Assembly: GCA_028292745.1 (NCBI GenBank)
Contig: JAQGLT010000150.1
Location: 1 to 32,470 of the forward strand
Reading direction: 5' to 3'
DNA from: Polaromonas sp.
GTDB taxonomy: Bacteria; Pseudomonadota; Gammaproteobacteria; Burkholderiales; Burkholderiaceae_C
Length of the DNA: 32,470 nt
A program made the position numbers and the translations under genes. Numbering within the stretch: position 1 is the stretch's first letter; each line of letters begins with the position of its first letter. Below, piece after piece: positions 9,841 to 17,782 of this stretch. The notes beneath the pieces were generated by a model. That model saw only the letters and a list, made by a program, of their open reading frames with translations, was not told where the DNA came from and did no database searches.

Positions 9841-10782
9841 ATGAGCCAGACCCTTTTTGAAGTTGTTGACCTCACCAAGCGCTACGGCGCCAGCACCGTG
9901 GTGAACCAGCTGTCCTTTTCGATCGCGCCGGGCGAATGCCTGGGCGTCATCGGCCCCAACGGCGCCGGGAAAACCACCACCATCCGCATGTGCCTGGGCC
10001 TGACCAGCCCCGACGGCGGCCGCATCAGCTACTTTCCCAACGGCAACGCCTCCAGCCTGGACATGCCGCAGGACGCGCTGGCCATCAAGGAGCAGCTGGG
10101 CATCGTCAGCCAGTTCGACAGCCTGGACCCGGACTTCTCCTGCGCCGAAAACCTGCTGGTCTTCGGCCGGTATTTCGGCTTGAAGGACGCGGTGATCAGG
10201 GAGCGCATCCCGAAGCTGCTGGAGTTTGCCGCCCTCACCCACAAGGCCGACGCCAAGCTCAGCGAGCTGTCGGGCGGCATGAAGCGGCGCCTGAGCCTGG
10301 CGCGGGCGCTGGTCAATGACCCGCAGCTGCTGCTGCTCGACGAGCCGACCACCGGCCTGGACCCGCAGGCCCGGCATCTGATGTGGGAGCGGCTGCAGCG
10401 CCTGGTGCAGCAGGGCAAGTCCATCTTGCTGACGACGCACTTCATGGACGAGGCCGAACGCCTGTGCGACCGGCTGCTGGTGCTGGACCACGGCAAGAAA
10501 ATGACCGAAGGCAGGCCGCGCGACCTGATTGCCCAGAACCTGGAGCCCGACGTGGTCGAGGCGTACGGCGCCGGCGCCCTGGCGCTGGTGGACTCGCCGC
10601 TCAAAGCGCTGGCCGCCCGCACCGAGGTCAGCGGCGAAACCGTGTTTTTCTACACCAGCGACGCCCGGCGCCTGCTGGCGGCACTGAACGACTACCCCGA
10701 GCTGCGCACGCTGCACCGTCCCGCCAACCTGGAAGACCTGTTCCTCAAGCTCACTGGACGCCAGATCAGGGAGGCCGCATGA
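9841..10782 (+). CDS. nodI: ABC exporter ATP-binding protein, NodI family
   Basis: ATPase subunit of 313 residues. Walker A is GPNGAGKTTT (~residues 39-48), the signature is LSGGMKRRLSLARAL, Walker B is LLLLDEPTTGLDP, and an H-loop follows (LTTHFMDEAERL). The overall sequence is that of NodI. It overlaps the permease gene by 4 bases (ATGA), so the two are translationally coupled. In rhizobia NodIJ exports lipochitooligosaccharide Nod factors. Homologues are common in Burkholderiales that do not nodulate, and no nod biosynthesis genes are nearby, so the substrate here is unknown. The gene lacks a Shine-Dalgarno sequence and may be read from a leaderless message. Confidence 0.9.
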   Translation: MSQTLFEVVDLTKRYGASTVVNQLSFSIAPGECLGVIGPNGAGKTTTIRMCLGLTSPDGGRISYFPNGNASSLDMPQDALAIKEQLGIVSQFDSLDPDFSCAENLLVFGRYFGLKDAVIRERIPKLLEFAALTHKADAKLSELSGGMKRRLSLARALVNDPQLLLLDEPTTGLDPQARHLMWERLQRLVQQGKSILLTTHFMDEAERLCDRLLVLDHGKKMTEGRPRDLIAQNLEPDVVEAYGAGALALVDSPLKALAARTEVSGETVFFYTSDARRLLAALNDYPELRTLHRPANLEDLFLKLTGRQIREAA

Positions 10783-11621
10783 CCACCGAACAAATAACCT
10801 CATCCATGACCGAGCGCAGCCCCGCGCCGCCCGGCCTGTTGCGGCCGCCGCAGCTGAGCTGGCGCTGGCTGCCGGTGTTCCGGCGCAACCTGCTGGTCTG
10901 GCGCAAGCTGGCCGTGCCCAGCCTGGTCGGCAACATCGCCGAGCCGCTCATCACCCTGGTGGCCTTTGGCTACGGGCTGGGCGCGCTGGTCGGGCAGGTC
11001 CAGCTGGGCGGGGTTGCCGTGCCGTATATCCTGTTCCTGGCCAGCGGCTCGATCTGCATGAGCGCGATGAATGCCGCGTCATTCGAGGCGCTGTACTCGG
11101 CTTTCTCGCGCATGCAGGTGCAGCGCACCTGGGACGGCATCATGAACGCACCGGTGCGGCTCGATGACGTGGTGTTCGCCGAGATGCTCTGGGCCGCCTT
11201 CAAGTCGCTGTTCACCAGCACGGTGATCCTGGGCGTCATGCTGGTGCTGGGCATCAGCCACAGCCCGATGCTGCTGCTGGCGCTGCCGCTGCTCGGGCTG
11301 GTGGGCATCGTGTTTTCCAGCATCGCGCTGATCTTCAACGCCCTGGCCAAGGGCTACGATTTCTTCACTTACTATTTTTCGCTCTTTCTCACGCCCACCA
11401 TGTTTCTGAGCGGCGTGTTCTTCCCCCGCGACCAGCTGCCCGGCGTGGTGCAGGCGATTTCCGGCTGGCTGCCGCTGACCGCCGCCGTCGAGCTGATCCG
11501 CCCGCTGTTCCTGGGCCAGTGGCCGGCGCACGGCCTGCGGCACCTGGCGGTGCTGGCGGTCTATGCGGTCGCGGCTTTCTGGGTGGCGCTGGCGCTGACG
11601 CGCAAGCGGTTTCGCAACTGA
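10779..11621 (+). CDS. nodJ: ABC exporter permease, NodJ family
   Basis: Membrane protein of 280 residues of the ABC-2 type, with about six hydrophobic segments. They include ITLVAFGYGLGALV, VPYILFLASGSICM, LFTSTVILGVMLVLG, LALPLLGLVGIVFSSIALIF, and the C-terminal VLAVYAVAAFWVALAL. NodJ-like motifs include LFLTPTMFLSGVFFPRDQLP, typical of ABC-2 permeases. The ATG at 10779 overlaps the nodI stop; an alternative ATG at 10806 would drop nine residues. It forms a full transporter with NodI. A GC-rich hairpin follows the stop. Confidence 0.9.
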   Translation: MTTEQITSSMTERSPAPPGLLRPPQLSWRWLPVFRRNLLVWRKLAVPSLVGNIAEPLITLVAFGYGLGALVGQVQLGGVAVPYILFLASGSICMSAMNAASFEALYSAFSRMQVQRTWDGIMNAPVRLDDVVFAEMLWAAFKSLFTSTVILGVMLVLGISHSPMLLLALPLLGLVGIVFSSIALIFNALAKGYDFFTYYFSLFLTPTMFLSGVFFPRDQLPGVVQAISGWLPLTAAVELIRPLFLGQWPAHGLRHLAVLAVYAVAAFWVALALTRKRFRN

Positions 11622-11626
11622 GCGCG

Positions 11627-11645
11627 GGCCGCCCTGGCGGCGGCC
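11627..11645 (+). terminator. GC-rich hairpin after nodJ (no U-tract)
   Basis: A perfect 7-bp stem GGCCGCC (11627-11633) / GGCGGCC (11639-11645) with a 5-nt loop starts 5 bp after the nodJ stop. No run of T follows, so it may be a pause or 3'-end stabiliser instead of a true terminator. Confidence 0.35.
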
Positions 11646-11663
11646 AGCCGGCTGCCGCAGTTA

Positions 11664-11729
11664 TTTTGAACGATTAATGCCGCTTGCGCACATTCCATAA
11701 GCGTAGTTGGCTATTGTTTTTATAGCAAC
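11664..11729 (-). repeat. Dispersed hairpin repeat, copy C
   Basis: Reverse-oriented copy: hairpin arms GCTAT (11710-11714) and ATAGC (11722-11726), extended by GTT/AAC, with the degenerate tail running back to about 11664. It lies in the 260-bp gap between nodJ and the CheB-like gene; the rest of that gap shows no gene. Confidence 0.65.
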
Positions 11730-11869
11730 CCGATTCAGACAACCGCTGGCACTGAACTGGGCCGCCTTGGTTTTACGAGCCCGGCTGGCATGCGCTGGCA
11801 GGGTTGCGCCCAGTGCCCCGCCTCTTTTACGCAGGCCTGGCGGCCGTATTCGGCGGGGCCGGATTCCTT

Positions 11870-11875
11870 TAGACT
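11870..11875 (+). promoter_or_regulatory. Candidate -10 box for a leaderless cheB-like transcript
   Basis: TAGACT ends 6 bases before the ATG at 11882, which would put the first transcribed base at the start codon. No Shine-Dalgarno sequence precedes this ATG, and the -35 region is weak. Confidence 0.35.
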
Positions 11876-11881
11876 GGCTGC

Positions 11882-12913
11882 ATGACACATGCCTTGCCGC
11901 CCAAACGCGACATCGTTGTCCTGGGGGCGTCGGCCGGCGGGGTCGAAGCGCTTCTGGGCTTCTTTCGGGCACTGCCCGCCCACCTGGACGCTGCGGTTTT
12001 GGTGGTGCTGCATATTCCCGCCCACACCCCCAGCCTGCTCGACCGCGTGCTGTCGGCCGTGACCTCGCTGCCGGTGACCCGCGCGCAGGACGGCGAGCCG
12101 ATCAGCAAGGGACATGTCTATGTCGCGTCGGCAGACCGTCACCTCATGCTGACCCCGCAGGGCATCCGGCTCAGCCGGGGCCCCAAGGAGGGGCGGAACA
12201 GGCCGTCGGTTGACGTGCTGTTTCGCTCAGCCGCCACCGCATTCGGCCCGCGCGCCATCGGCATCGTGCTTAGCGGCGTGCTCGACGACGGCACGGCCGG
12301 GCTCTGGGCGATCAAGGACCACCAGGGCTGCACCTTGGTCCAGGCGCCGTCGGAGGCGATGCATGCGTCCATGCCTGAAAGCGCCATCGCCCATGTGCAG
12401 GTGGACTTGGTCGGCACCGTGCAGGAGCTGGCCGACGAGGTCGTCAAGCTCGTCGGCACGGCAGCGCCCGACGCCGGGCCCGCCCTTGCCCCTTCCAATG
12501 CGCGGCTGTCAATGGAGAACGCAATCGCCATGGAGGGCAATGCCCTCAAGGCCGGCGTGATGACCCTGGGAAAGGTCTCCCAATACACCTGTCCCGATTG
12601 CCACGGGGTGCTGGTGCAGATCGAGGACGGCGCGATTGTTCGCTTTCGCTGCCATACCGGCCATGCGTTTTCGCTCAAGACGCTGCTTGCCGAAATCAAT
12701 GAAGCGGTCGACCACGGCTTGTGGGCCACCTTGCGGGCCGTGGAAGAGCGGGTGATGCTGCTGCGCCAGATGCAGTCCCTGGCCGACGCGGCGGGCGCGC
12801 CAGGCGAGGCGGCCCAATGGGGCCGCCAGGCCGACGAGTCGCAAACCCGGCTGGAGCCGCTGCGGGCACTGGTGCTGGACCCGGGGTTTTTCGGCCACGA
12901 ACCGAGGGCCTAG
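11882..12913 (+). CDS. Stand-alone CheB-type methylesterase with C-terminal zinc ribbon
   Basis: Protein of 343 residues. Residues ~9-195 are a CheB methylesterase/glutamine deamidase domain with the triad Ser17 (GASAGG), His44 (VVLHIP) and Asp136 (SGVLDDGTAG). There is no N-terminal receiver domain, so it is not controlled like classical CheB. After a linker, residues ~235-265 carry CPDC ... CHTGH, a probable zinc-binding module. A helical tail follows (ALRAVEERVMLLRQM). Classical CheB demethylates chemoreceptors, but no cheR, cheA or receptor gene is in the window. The ATG at 11882 begins the conserved N-terminus. Function outside chemotaxis is possible and not established. Confidence 0.88.
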   Translation: MTHALPPKRDIVVLGASAGGVEALLGFFRALPAHLDAAVLVVLHIPAHTPSLLDRVLSAVTSLPVTRAQDGEPISKGHVYVASADRHLMLTPQGIRLSRGPKEGRNRPSVDVLFRSAATAFGPRAIGIVLSGVLDDGTAGLWAIKDHQGCTLVQAPSEAMHASMPESAIAHVQVDLVGTVQELADEVVKLVGTAAPDAGPALAPSNARLSMENAIAMEGNALKAGVMTLGKVSQYTCPDCHGVLVQIEDGAIVRFRCHTGHAFSLKTLLAEINEAVDHGLWATLRAVEERVMLLRQMQSLADAAGAPGEAAQWGRQADESQTRLEPLRALVLDPGFFGHEPRA

Positions 12914-12925
12914 CGCACCGTTATC

Positions 12926-12980
12926 GCGCCAAATACGGCTCAAGCGGAATCACCACCAGGCGATAGAGCTACTATTTTCA
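12926..12980 (-). repeat. Dispersed hairpin repeat, copy D (degenerate)
   Basis: In reverse orientation one reads AGTAGCT, a spaced GC-rich middle, then GCTTGAGCCGTATTTGG, matching the shared tail. The first hairpin arm is eroded. It is the left of two copies lying tail-to-tail between the convergent CheB-like and methyltransferase genes. Confidence 0.5.
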
Positions 12981-13049
12981 TCGCATGGCATCGGCCTGCG
13001 CCACCCGCGCAAGCGCAGCTGCAGCTGGTCCGCTCCCACCTGACCGTAT

Positions 13050-13107
13050 TACTATTGAATTGATAGCTACTCAGGCTCTCCCTGATTGCGGAAGGAGCCG
13101 ATTTGAT
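13050..13107 (+). repeat. Dispersed hairpin repeat, copy E
   Basis: The short hairpin CTAT (13052-13055) / ATAG (13063-13066) is followed by GCTACTCAGG and the tail ATTGCGGAAGGAGCCGATTT. It is the second copy in this convergent gap, in the opposite orientation to copy D. Confidence 0.6.
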
Positions 13108-13115
13108 GCGCAAAT

Positions 13116-14066
13116 TCAGGCGCGAGGCAGCCCGTCAGCCACGCCGAACCGCGCTGTCACCTCGCCCAGGCCCAGCTCGGCCAGCACCGCCTGCAAGCGC
13201 GTTTGCGCGGCCCGGGTTTTGCCTGGCTGGGCGACGGCTGGGCGACTGGCCAGGATGAGCTCGTTCTTCATCGAATGCTCCCAGCCCACCAGTTCGGTCA
13301 CCGTCACCTGGTAGCCGCTGGCCTCCAGCTGCAGGCAGCGCAGCACGTTGGTGATCTGGCTGCCGAATTCGCGGGTGTGCAGCGGGTGGCGCCAGAGTTC
13401 GGCCAGCGGGTTCTTGTTCAGGTTCAAGGCGCGCGATTTCTTCAGCACGCCCGCCACCTCGGCCTGGCAGCACGGCACCAGCGCCATGTGGCGCGCCCGC
13501 TTGGCCAGGCCGAAGGCAATCGCGTCGTCCGTGGCGGTGTCGCAGGCGTGCAGCGCGGTCACGATGTCCACCTTGGCCGGCAGCGCGTCCGATGTGGTGG
13601 CGTCCTGCACCGACAGGTTGAGAAAGGACATCGCGGCAAACCCCAGCCGCCCGGCCAGCGCCCGCGATTGTTCGACCAGTTCGGCCCGGGTTTCGATGCC
13701 GTAGATATGGCCGCGCGGCGGCTCGCCCTGGTGCGCCACGTTGAAGAACAGGTCGTACAGAATAAAGCCCAGGTAGGACTTGCCGGCGCCGTGGTCGGCC
13801 AGCGTGAACGCCCGCCCCGGTGCGCAGACATCGCGCAGCAGCGGCTCGATGAACTGGTACAGGTGGTAGACCTGCTTGAGCTTTCGGCGCGTGTCCTGGT
13901 TGAGCTTGCCTTCGCGGGTCAGGATGTGAAGCGCCTTGAGCAGCTCGATCGACTGGCCGGGCCGCAGCTCCTCGATCACCTGCGCCGGCTTGCCGGCGGA
14001 TGCCGGGGATGGCGCCCCGGTTTTGGGGACGGGCCTGGAGGGAGATGGCGTACGGGTGTTTTGCAT
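13116..14066 (-). CDS. Class I SAM-dependent methyltransferase (Methyltransf_32-like)
   Basis: Protein of 316 residues. The ATG at 14066 is preferred; the open frame extends 34 codons further, but that extension overlaps the operator-rich divergent gap and lacks family character. After a Pro/Ser-rich N-terminus, the SAM-binding fold shows LADHGAGKSYLGFILYDLF (motif I), GIETRAELVEQSRALA (acidic SAM-ribose contact), and DIVTALHACDTATDDAIAFG. A MALVPCCQAEVAG segment follows. HACDTATD and PCCQ recall the methyltransferase-32 group, which modifies RNA in several known cases. The substrate cannot be assigned. It is divergent from ohrR and convergent with the CheB-like gene. Confidence 0.8.
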   Translation of the reverse strand: MQNTRTPSPSRPVPKTGAPSPASAGKPAQVIEELRPGQSIELLKALHILTREGKLNQDTRRKLKQVYHLYQFIEPLLRDVCAPGRAFTLADHGAGKSYLGFILYDLFFNVAHQGEPPRGHIYGIETRAELVEQSRALAGRLGFAAMSFLNLSVQDATTSDALPAKVDIVTALHACDTATDDAIAFGLAKRARHMALVPCCQAEVAGVLKKSRALNLNKNPLAELWRHPLHTREFGSQITNVLRCLQLEASGYQVTVTELVGWEHSMKNELILASRPAVAQPGKTRAAQTRLQAVLAELGLGEVTARFGVADGLPRA

Positions 14067-14144
14067 GGCCCTGCAGTTTAGTACGCGTGTTTCGTTTGCT
14101 TGGCCTTTGCGGTGGATGACCTTGCCGCCTGGGCAAGCACAAAA

Positions 14145-14169
14145 CAATTGCACGCAATTTAATTGCACG
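14145..14169. promoter_or_regulatory. Probable OhrR operator
   Basis: Just before the ohrR start (14183) there are two direct copies of AATTGCACG (14146-14154 and 14161-14169), 15 bp apart, and a perfect inverted repeat GCAATT-T-AATTGC (14154-14166). OhrR-type MarR regulators bind AT-rich inverted repeats of this form. The location in the divergent gap suits autoregulation. Confidence 0.6.
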
Positions 14170-14182
14170 GTAGAATTAAAAC

Positions 14183-14641
14183 ATGCCCAACCTCCTCTCG
14201 CCAGCGGATGCCGCCCCCGCCATGCTGCAGCTGGACAACCAGCTCTGCTTTGCGCTGTATTCGGCGTCGCTGGCCATGACGCGCCTGTACAAGCCCTTGC
14301 TGGACACGCTGGGCGTCACCTATCCGCAGTACCTGGCGCTGCTGGTGCTGTGGGAGCACGATGGCCTGTCCGTGTCGGCGCTCGGCGAGCGGCTGTTCCT
14401 GGACTCGGGAACGCTGACGCCGCTGCTCAAGCGGCTGGAAGCCTCGGGTCTGGTGTCGCGCCTGCGGGCGGTCGAGGACGAGCGCCGTGTCCACATCACG
14501 CTGACGCCTGCCGGGCGGGCGCTCAAGGCGCAGGCCGCCTCAATTCCCGGCTGTGTTTTGAGTGCGACGCAATGCTCGGTGCCTGAATTGATGGCGCTGA
14601 CCCGGCAAATGCAGGGGCTGCGCCAGCGGCTGGCGGGCTAG
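14183..14641 (+). CDS. ohrR: MarR-family organic-peroxide sensor OhrR
   Basis: Winged-helix repressor of 152 residues. In OhrR a conserved N-terminal cysteine is oxidised by organic hydroperoxides, releasing DNA and derepressing ohr. The sensor cysteine is visible in [16 protein letters not shown], with the nearby tyrosines that form its hydrogen-bond network. The winged-helix core has [22 protein letters not shown] and the wing [10 protein letters not shown]. Two further cysteines near the C-terminus (GCVLSATQC) fit the two-cysteine class, in which a disulfide forms. The ohr gene lies 70 bp downstream on the same strand. The operator before the gene suggests autorepression. Confidence 0.9.
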   Translation: MPNLLSPADAAPAMLQLDNQLCFALYSASLAMTRLYKPLLDTLGVTYPQYLALLVLWEHDGLSVSALGERLFLDSGTLTPLLKRLEASGLVSRLRAVEDERRVHITLTPAGRALKAQAASIPGCVLSATQCSVPELMALTRQMQGLRQRLAG

Positions 14642-14711
14642 CGGCTGGCCCTTTTTCTCCTTCCCCGTTTTTCAACCCGCCTGCGACCCGCAGGCATTTC
14701 AAAGGAAACCC

Positions 14712-15131
14712 ATGACCACCAAACTTGAAAAAGTGCTGTACACGGCGCATGCCCACACCACCGGCGGCCGCGACGGCCAGTCCAAATCCGACGACGGCCG
14801 CCTGAACGTCACGCTGAGCTCGCCCGGCACCTCTGGCACCGGCACCAACCCGGAGCAGCTGTTCGCTGCGGGCTACTCGGCCTGCTTCCTGGGCGCCATG
14901 AAGGCCGTTGCCGGCATGAAGAAAATCACCCTTCCCGACGACACCAGCATCGACGCCAGCGTGGACCTGGGCAAGATTCCCGATGCCTACGGCATTGCCG
15001 CCCGCCTGGACGTGTCGCTGCCCGGCATGGACCGCGCCGCCGCGCAGGACCTGCTGGATGCGGCCCACCAGGTGTGCCCGTATTCCAACGCCACGCGTGG
15101 CAATATCGAGGTGACGATCACGCTGAAGTAA
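14712..15131 (+). CDS. ohr: Organic hydroperoxide resistance protein Ohr
   Basis: Thiol peroxidase of 139 residues (OsmC/Ohr family) that reduces fatty-acid and other organic hydroperoxides using dihydrolipoamide. The catalytic Cys58 is in AAGYSACFLGAM and the resolving Cys122 in HQVCPYSNATRGN. The active-site arginine is probably Arg20 (TTGGRDG) and the glutamate Glu48 (TNPEQLF). AAAGGAAA before the ATG is a good ribosome-binding site. It sits directly downstream of ohrR and is followed by a strong terminator, giving a complete two-gene peroxide defence unit. Confidence 0.95.
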   Translation: MTTKLEKVLYTAHAHTTGGRDGQSKSDDGRLNVTLSSPGTSGTGTNPEQLFAAGYSACFLGAMKAVAGMKKITLPDDTSIDASVDLGKIPDAYGIAARLDVSLPGMDRAAAQDLLDAAHQVCPYSNATRGNIEVTITLK

Positions 15132-15180
15132 GCCTGGCGCCGCGAGCGCCGCGCACGGCCTGCCAGCAGGCTGCGCCCAG

Positions 15181-15212
15181 AGCCCACCGGTCTTGAAGCG
15201 GTGGGCTTTTTT
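15181..15212 (+). terminator. Rho-independent terminator after ohr
   Basis: A perfect 9-bp stem AGCCCACCG (15181-15189) / CGGTGGGCT (15199-15207) runs into a T-tract ending at 15212. It lies 50 bp after the ohr stop. Confidence 0.9.
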
Positions 15213-15226
15213 GTTCCTGCCGCCTC

Positions 15227-15256
15227 TTGAAAGCCGGCCTGCCGCAGGAGGACAAT
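15227..15256 (+). promoter_or_regulatory. Sigma70-like promoter for srkA, predicted leaderless or near-leaderless
   Basis: TTGAAA (15227-15232) and GACAAT (15251-15256) with an 18-bp spacer predict transcription starting at about 15263-15264, which is the ATG itself. An AGGAGG at 15246-15251 overlaps the -10 box; it would be outside such a transcript, and its 12-base spacing to the ATG is long. Confidence 0.5.
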
Positions 15257-15263
15257 CGCCGCA

Positions 15264-16313
15264 ATGATTGATCACAACAAAGCCGCTCCGGCGCGCGATT
15301 CCGTCCATGTTTACGAAGCCCTGACGCCCGATGCGGTGCTCGACGCCCTGGCCAGCGTCGGCCTGTGGGGCGACGGCCGGCTGATGGCGCTGTCCAGCTA
15401 CGAAAACCGGGTCTATCAGGTGCACCTGGAAAGCCCCGTCGGCAGCGCCGAGCTGGCCGGCGATGTGGTGGTGGTCAAGTTCTACCGGCCGGGACGCTGG
15501 AGCGACGCGCAGATCATCGAGGAACATGCTTTCGCCGAGGAACTGATGGCCGCCGAGATTCCGGTGGTCGGCGCGCTGAGGCTGAACGGCGCCAGCCTGC
15601 ACCATTTCAACGGCTTCAGCTTCAGCGTCTCGCCCAGCCGCGGCGGCCGCCGGCCCGAGCTGGACAACCTGGAGGTGCTCGAATGGATAGGCCGCTTTCT
15701 GGCGCGCATCCACACCGTGGGCGCGGCGCGGCCTTTTGTGCAGCGGCCCGCCCTGAACCTGCAGACCTTTGGCTACGACTGCCGCGACATCCTGCTGGGC
15801 GGCGGCTACCTGCCGCTGGACATGGAATCGCGCTGGCGCCAGGCATTCGAGCAGGCCATGCAGGTCGCTCAAGGCGTGTTCGACAGCACCGCCGGGCTCA
15901 GGCAGCTGCGCCTGCACGGCGACTGCCACCCCGGCAACATCCTCTGGACGCCCGAAGGCCTGCCGCTGGCGGGGCCCCATTTCGTCGACCTGGACGATGC
16001 CCGCACCGGCCCGGCGGTGCAGGATTTGTGGATGCTGCTGTCGGGCGACCGGGCCCAGTGCACCCGGCAGCTGGGGGCGCTGGTGGACGGCTATGACGAG
16101 TTCGGCGCATTCGACCGGCGCGAACTGGCACTGATCGAGCCGCTGCGCACCCTGCGGCTGGTGCACTACAGCGCCTGGCTGGCGCAGCGCTGGCACGACC
16201 CGATTTTTCCGATCAACTTCCCCTGGTTCGGCTCCAGCGATTACTGGAAAGGCCAGATCGACATGCTGCACGAGCAGACCGAAGCCATGCAAAGCCCGCC
16301 GCTGGTGGCGTGA
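15264..16313 (+). CDS. srkA: Stress response Ser/Thr kinase SrkA (YihE)
   Basis: Cytoplasmic kinase-like protein of 349 residues of the APH/choline-kinase fold. In E. coli, SrkA (YihE) counteracts envelope and oxidative stress-linked cell death through the MazEF pathway. Seen are SSYENRVYQV (nucleotide loop), VVVKFYRPGRWS (ATP lysine), EWIGRFLARIHTVG, the catalytic LHGDCHPGNILW, the metal-binding FVDLDDARTGPAVQDLWML, and INFPWFGSSDYW near the end. Length and motif order match the family. A separate promoter and the ohr terminator upstream make it the first gene of its own transcript. Confidence 0.93.
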   Translation: MIDHNKAAPARDSVHVYEALTPDAVLDALASVGLWGDGRLMALSSYENRVYQVHLESPVGSAELAGDVVVVKFYRPGRWSDAQIIEEHAFAEELMAAEIPVVGALRLNGASLHHFNGFSFSVSPSRGGRRPELDNLEVLEWIGRFLARIHTVGAARPFVQRPALNLQTFGYDCRDILLGGGYLPLDMESRWRQAFEQAMQVAQGVFDSTAGLRQLRLHGDCHPGNILWTPEGLPLAGPHFVDLDDARTGPAVQDLWMLLSGDRAQCTRQLGALVDGYDEFGAFDRRELALIEPLRTLRLVHYSAWLAQRWHDPIFPINFPWFGSSDYWKGQIDMLHEQTEAMQSPPLVA

Positions 16314-16456
16314 GCGGCCGGCTTTTTCAGCAGCCGCCCGATGCGCGCAGGCCGCTGCTGGCCGGCATGCGCCCAAATCCGGAAATTAAGTTAGCATGCA
16401 AAGAATATTCAGCCGCGCCGGTCGCGCCTGGCCGATCAACCCCCAAGGGAGCCGAC

Positions 16457-17425
16457 ATGAAACGCAGATCCGTGGTGTTCGCAAGCCTGTTGATTTCAAG
16501 CGCCGCCTGGGTGGCCGCGCAAACCGCCTGGCCAGCCCGGCCGATCACGATGGTTGTGCCGTTTCCGCCCGGCGGCCTGGCCGACCTGGTGGCGCGTCCC
16601 GTGGCCGAGGCCATGTCACGCGAACTGGGGCAACCGGTCATCATTGAAAACAAGGCCGGGGCCGGCGGCGGCATTGGCATGGGGCTGGTGGCCAGGGCCA
16701 AGCCCGATGGCTATACGGTGCTGATGGCGCTGTCGTCGCTGACGGTCATTCCGCAAGCCGATGTCGTGCTGGGCCGGGCCCCGATGTTCGCGCTGGCCGA
16801 CCTGCGGCCCATTGCCCGCTTCACCGCCGACCCGACGGTGCTGGCGGTGCGCTCCGATTCGCCCTGGAAAACGGTGCAGCAGTTCGTGGACGACGTTAAA
16901 AAGCGCCCGGGCGCGATCAACTACGGCTCCTCCGGCAACTACGGCACCATGCATGTGCCAATGGAGATCCTGGCGCAGAACGCCGGGCTCAAGATGACCC
17001 ATGTGCCCTTCACTGGTGCCGGTCCGGCCGTCGTGGCATTGCTGGGCGGGCAGATCGATGCGGTGTCCTCGGGGCCGGCGACCGTGCTGCAGCAGGTCAA
17101 GGCAGGCAAGCTGCGCGTGCTGGCGCACTGGGGCACCAGCCCGCTGGGCACGCTGCCGGACGTTCCCAGCCTGAAGGATGCCGGTTACAACGCCGACTAC
17201 GCCCAATGGTCGGGCCTGTTCATTCCCAAGGACACGCCCGAGCCTGTCGCCCAGCGCCTGCGCGCCGCGGCCCGGGCGGCGGCGCAGGACCCCAGGGTCA
17301 AGGAGATCATCCTGAACGCCGGCAGCCCGGTGCTTTACCAGGATGCCGCCGACTTCGAAAAATACGTTCAGGCCGACGCGTCGCGCATGGCCACCGTTGT
17401 CAACCGCATGGGCAAGCTGGAATAA
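16457..17425 (+). CDS. Bug/TctC-family periplasmic solute-binding protein
   Basis: Extracytoplasmic binding protein of 322 residues of the tripartite tricarboxylate transporter (Bug) type, a family hugely expanded in Burkholderiales. The ATG at 16457 has AAGGGAG 6 bases upstream; the open frame extends back into srkA but lacks a signal peptide there. The signal peptide MKRRSVVFASLLISSAAWVAA is followed by the hallmark WPARPITMVVPFPPGGLADLVARP. Later come INYGSSGNYGTMHVPMEIL and MTHVPFTGAGPAVVALLGGQIDA. No TctA or TctB membrane partner is adjacent, so it is an orphan receptor as most Bug proteins are. The ligand is unknown, probably a small carboxylate. Confidence 0.92.
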   Translation: MKRRSVVFASLLISSAAWVAAQTAWPARPITMVVPFPPGGLADLVARPVAEAMSRELGQPVIIENKAGAGGGIGMGLVARAKPDGYTVLMALSSLTVIPQADVVLGRAPMFALADLRPIARFTADPTVLAVRSDSPWKTVQQFVDDVKKRPGAINYGSSGNYGTMHVPMEILAQNAGLKMTHVPFTGAGPAVVALLGGQIDAVSSGPATVLQQVKAGKLRVLAHWGTSPLGTLPDVPSLKDAGYNADYAQWSGLFIPKDTPEPVAQRLRAAARAAAQDPRVKEIILNAGSPVLYQDAADFEKYVQADASRMATVVNRMGKLE

Positions 17426-17782
17426 AACGGCTAGCACCGATCAAATGGTCGGCCGGCGCGGATTGGCAGCCTGAGCGGGGAAGCCACACGCTTGAAGCGC
17501 ATTCGTTTCAATCAGCAATCAACTTTTTTCATCAAATATGCCTCTGGCGCATGACTGACATGCGCAAGCAGCTATAAATTAAGTAGCATAAAGCTGCTTG
17601 GCGCCAGGAGCGACTGATTGAAGGACAAGGTGATGTTTCCCCGAGGACCATCACTGCGCTTGGATGCAAAGCGATGCAATGCAAGCGCGTGGCTTGCAGG
17701 CCATCCAAAACAGCCTGTTGGCTGACAGGGCCTTGCGGCAGCGCGGCATACGATGCGCTTTTACCCAATGGAGCCGCGTTTC
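17426..17782. other. 357-bp gene-free region
   Basis: Apart from repeat copy F (17531-17588), I see no gene, terminator or RNA here. The open frames crossing it are shadows without coding character. Confidence 0.5.
17531..17588 (-). repeat. Dispersed hairpin repeat, copy F
   Basis: In reverse orientation: GCTAC / ATAGC hairpin arms (17571-17588, one G-T pair), then GCTTGCGCATG, ATGCGCCAGAGGC and ATATTTGAT. This is among the best matches to the shared tail. Confidence 0.75.

Noticed and set aside
9841..11621. Nodulation locus
   Set aside because: Only the exporter pair is present; no nodA, nodB, nodC or nod-box was seen.
14523..16376. 617-codon minus-strand frame opposite srkA and ohr
   Set aside because: It crosses several well-supported genes and shows only mirror composition of them.
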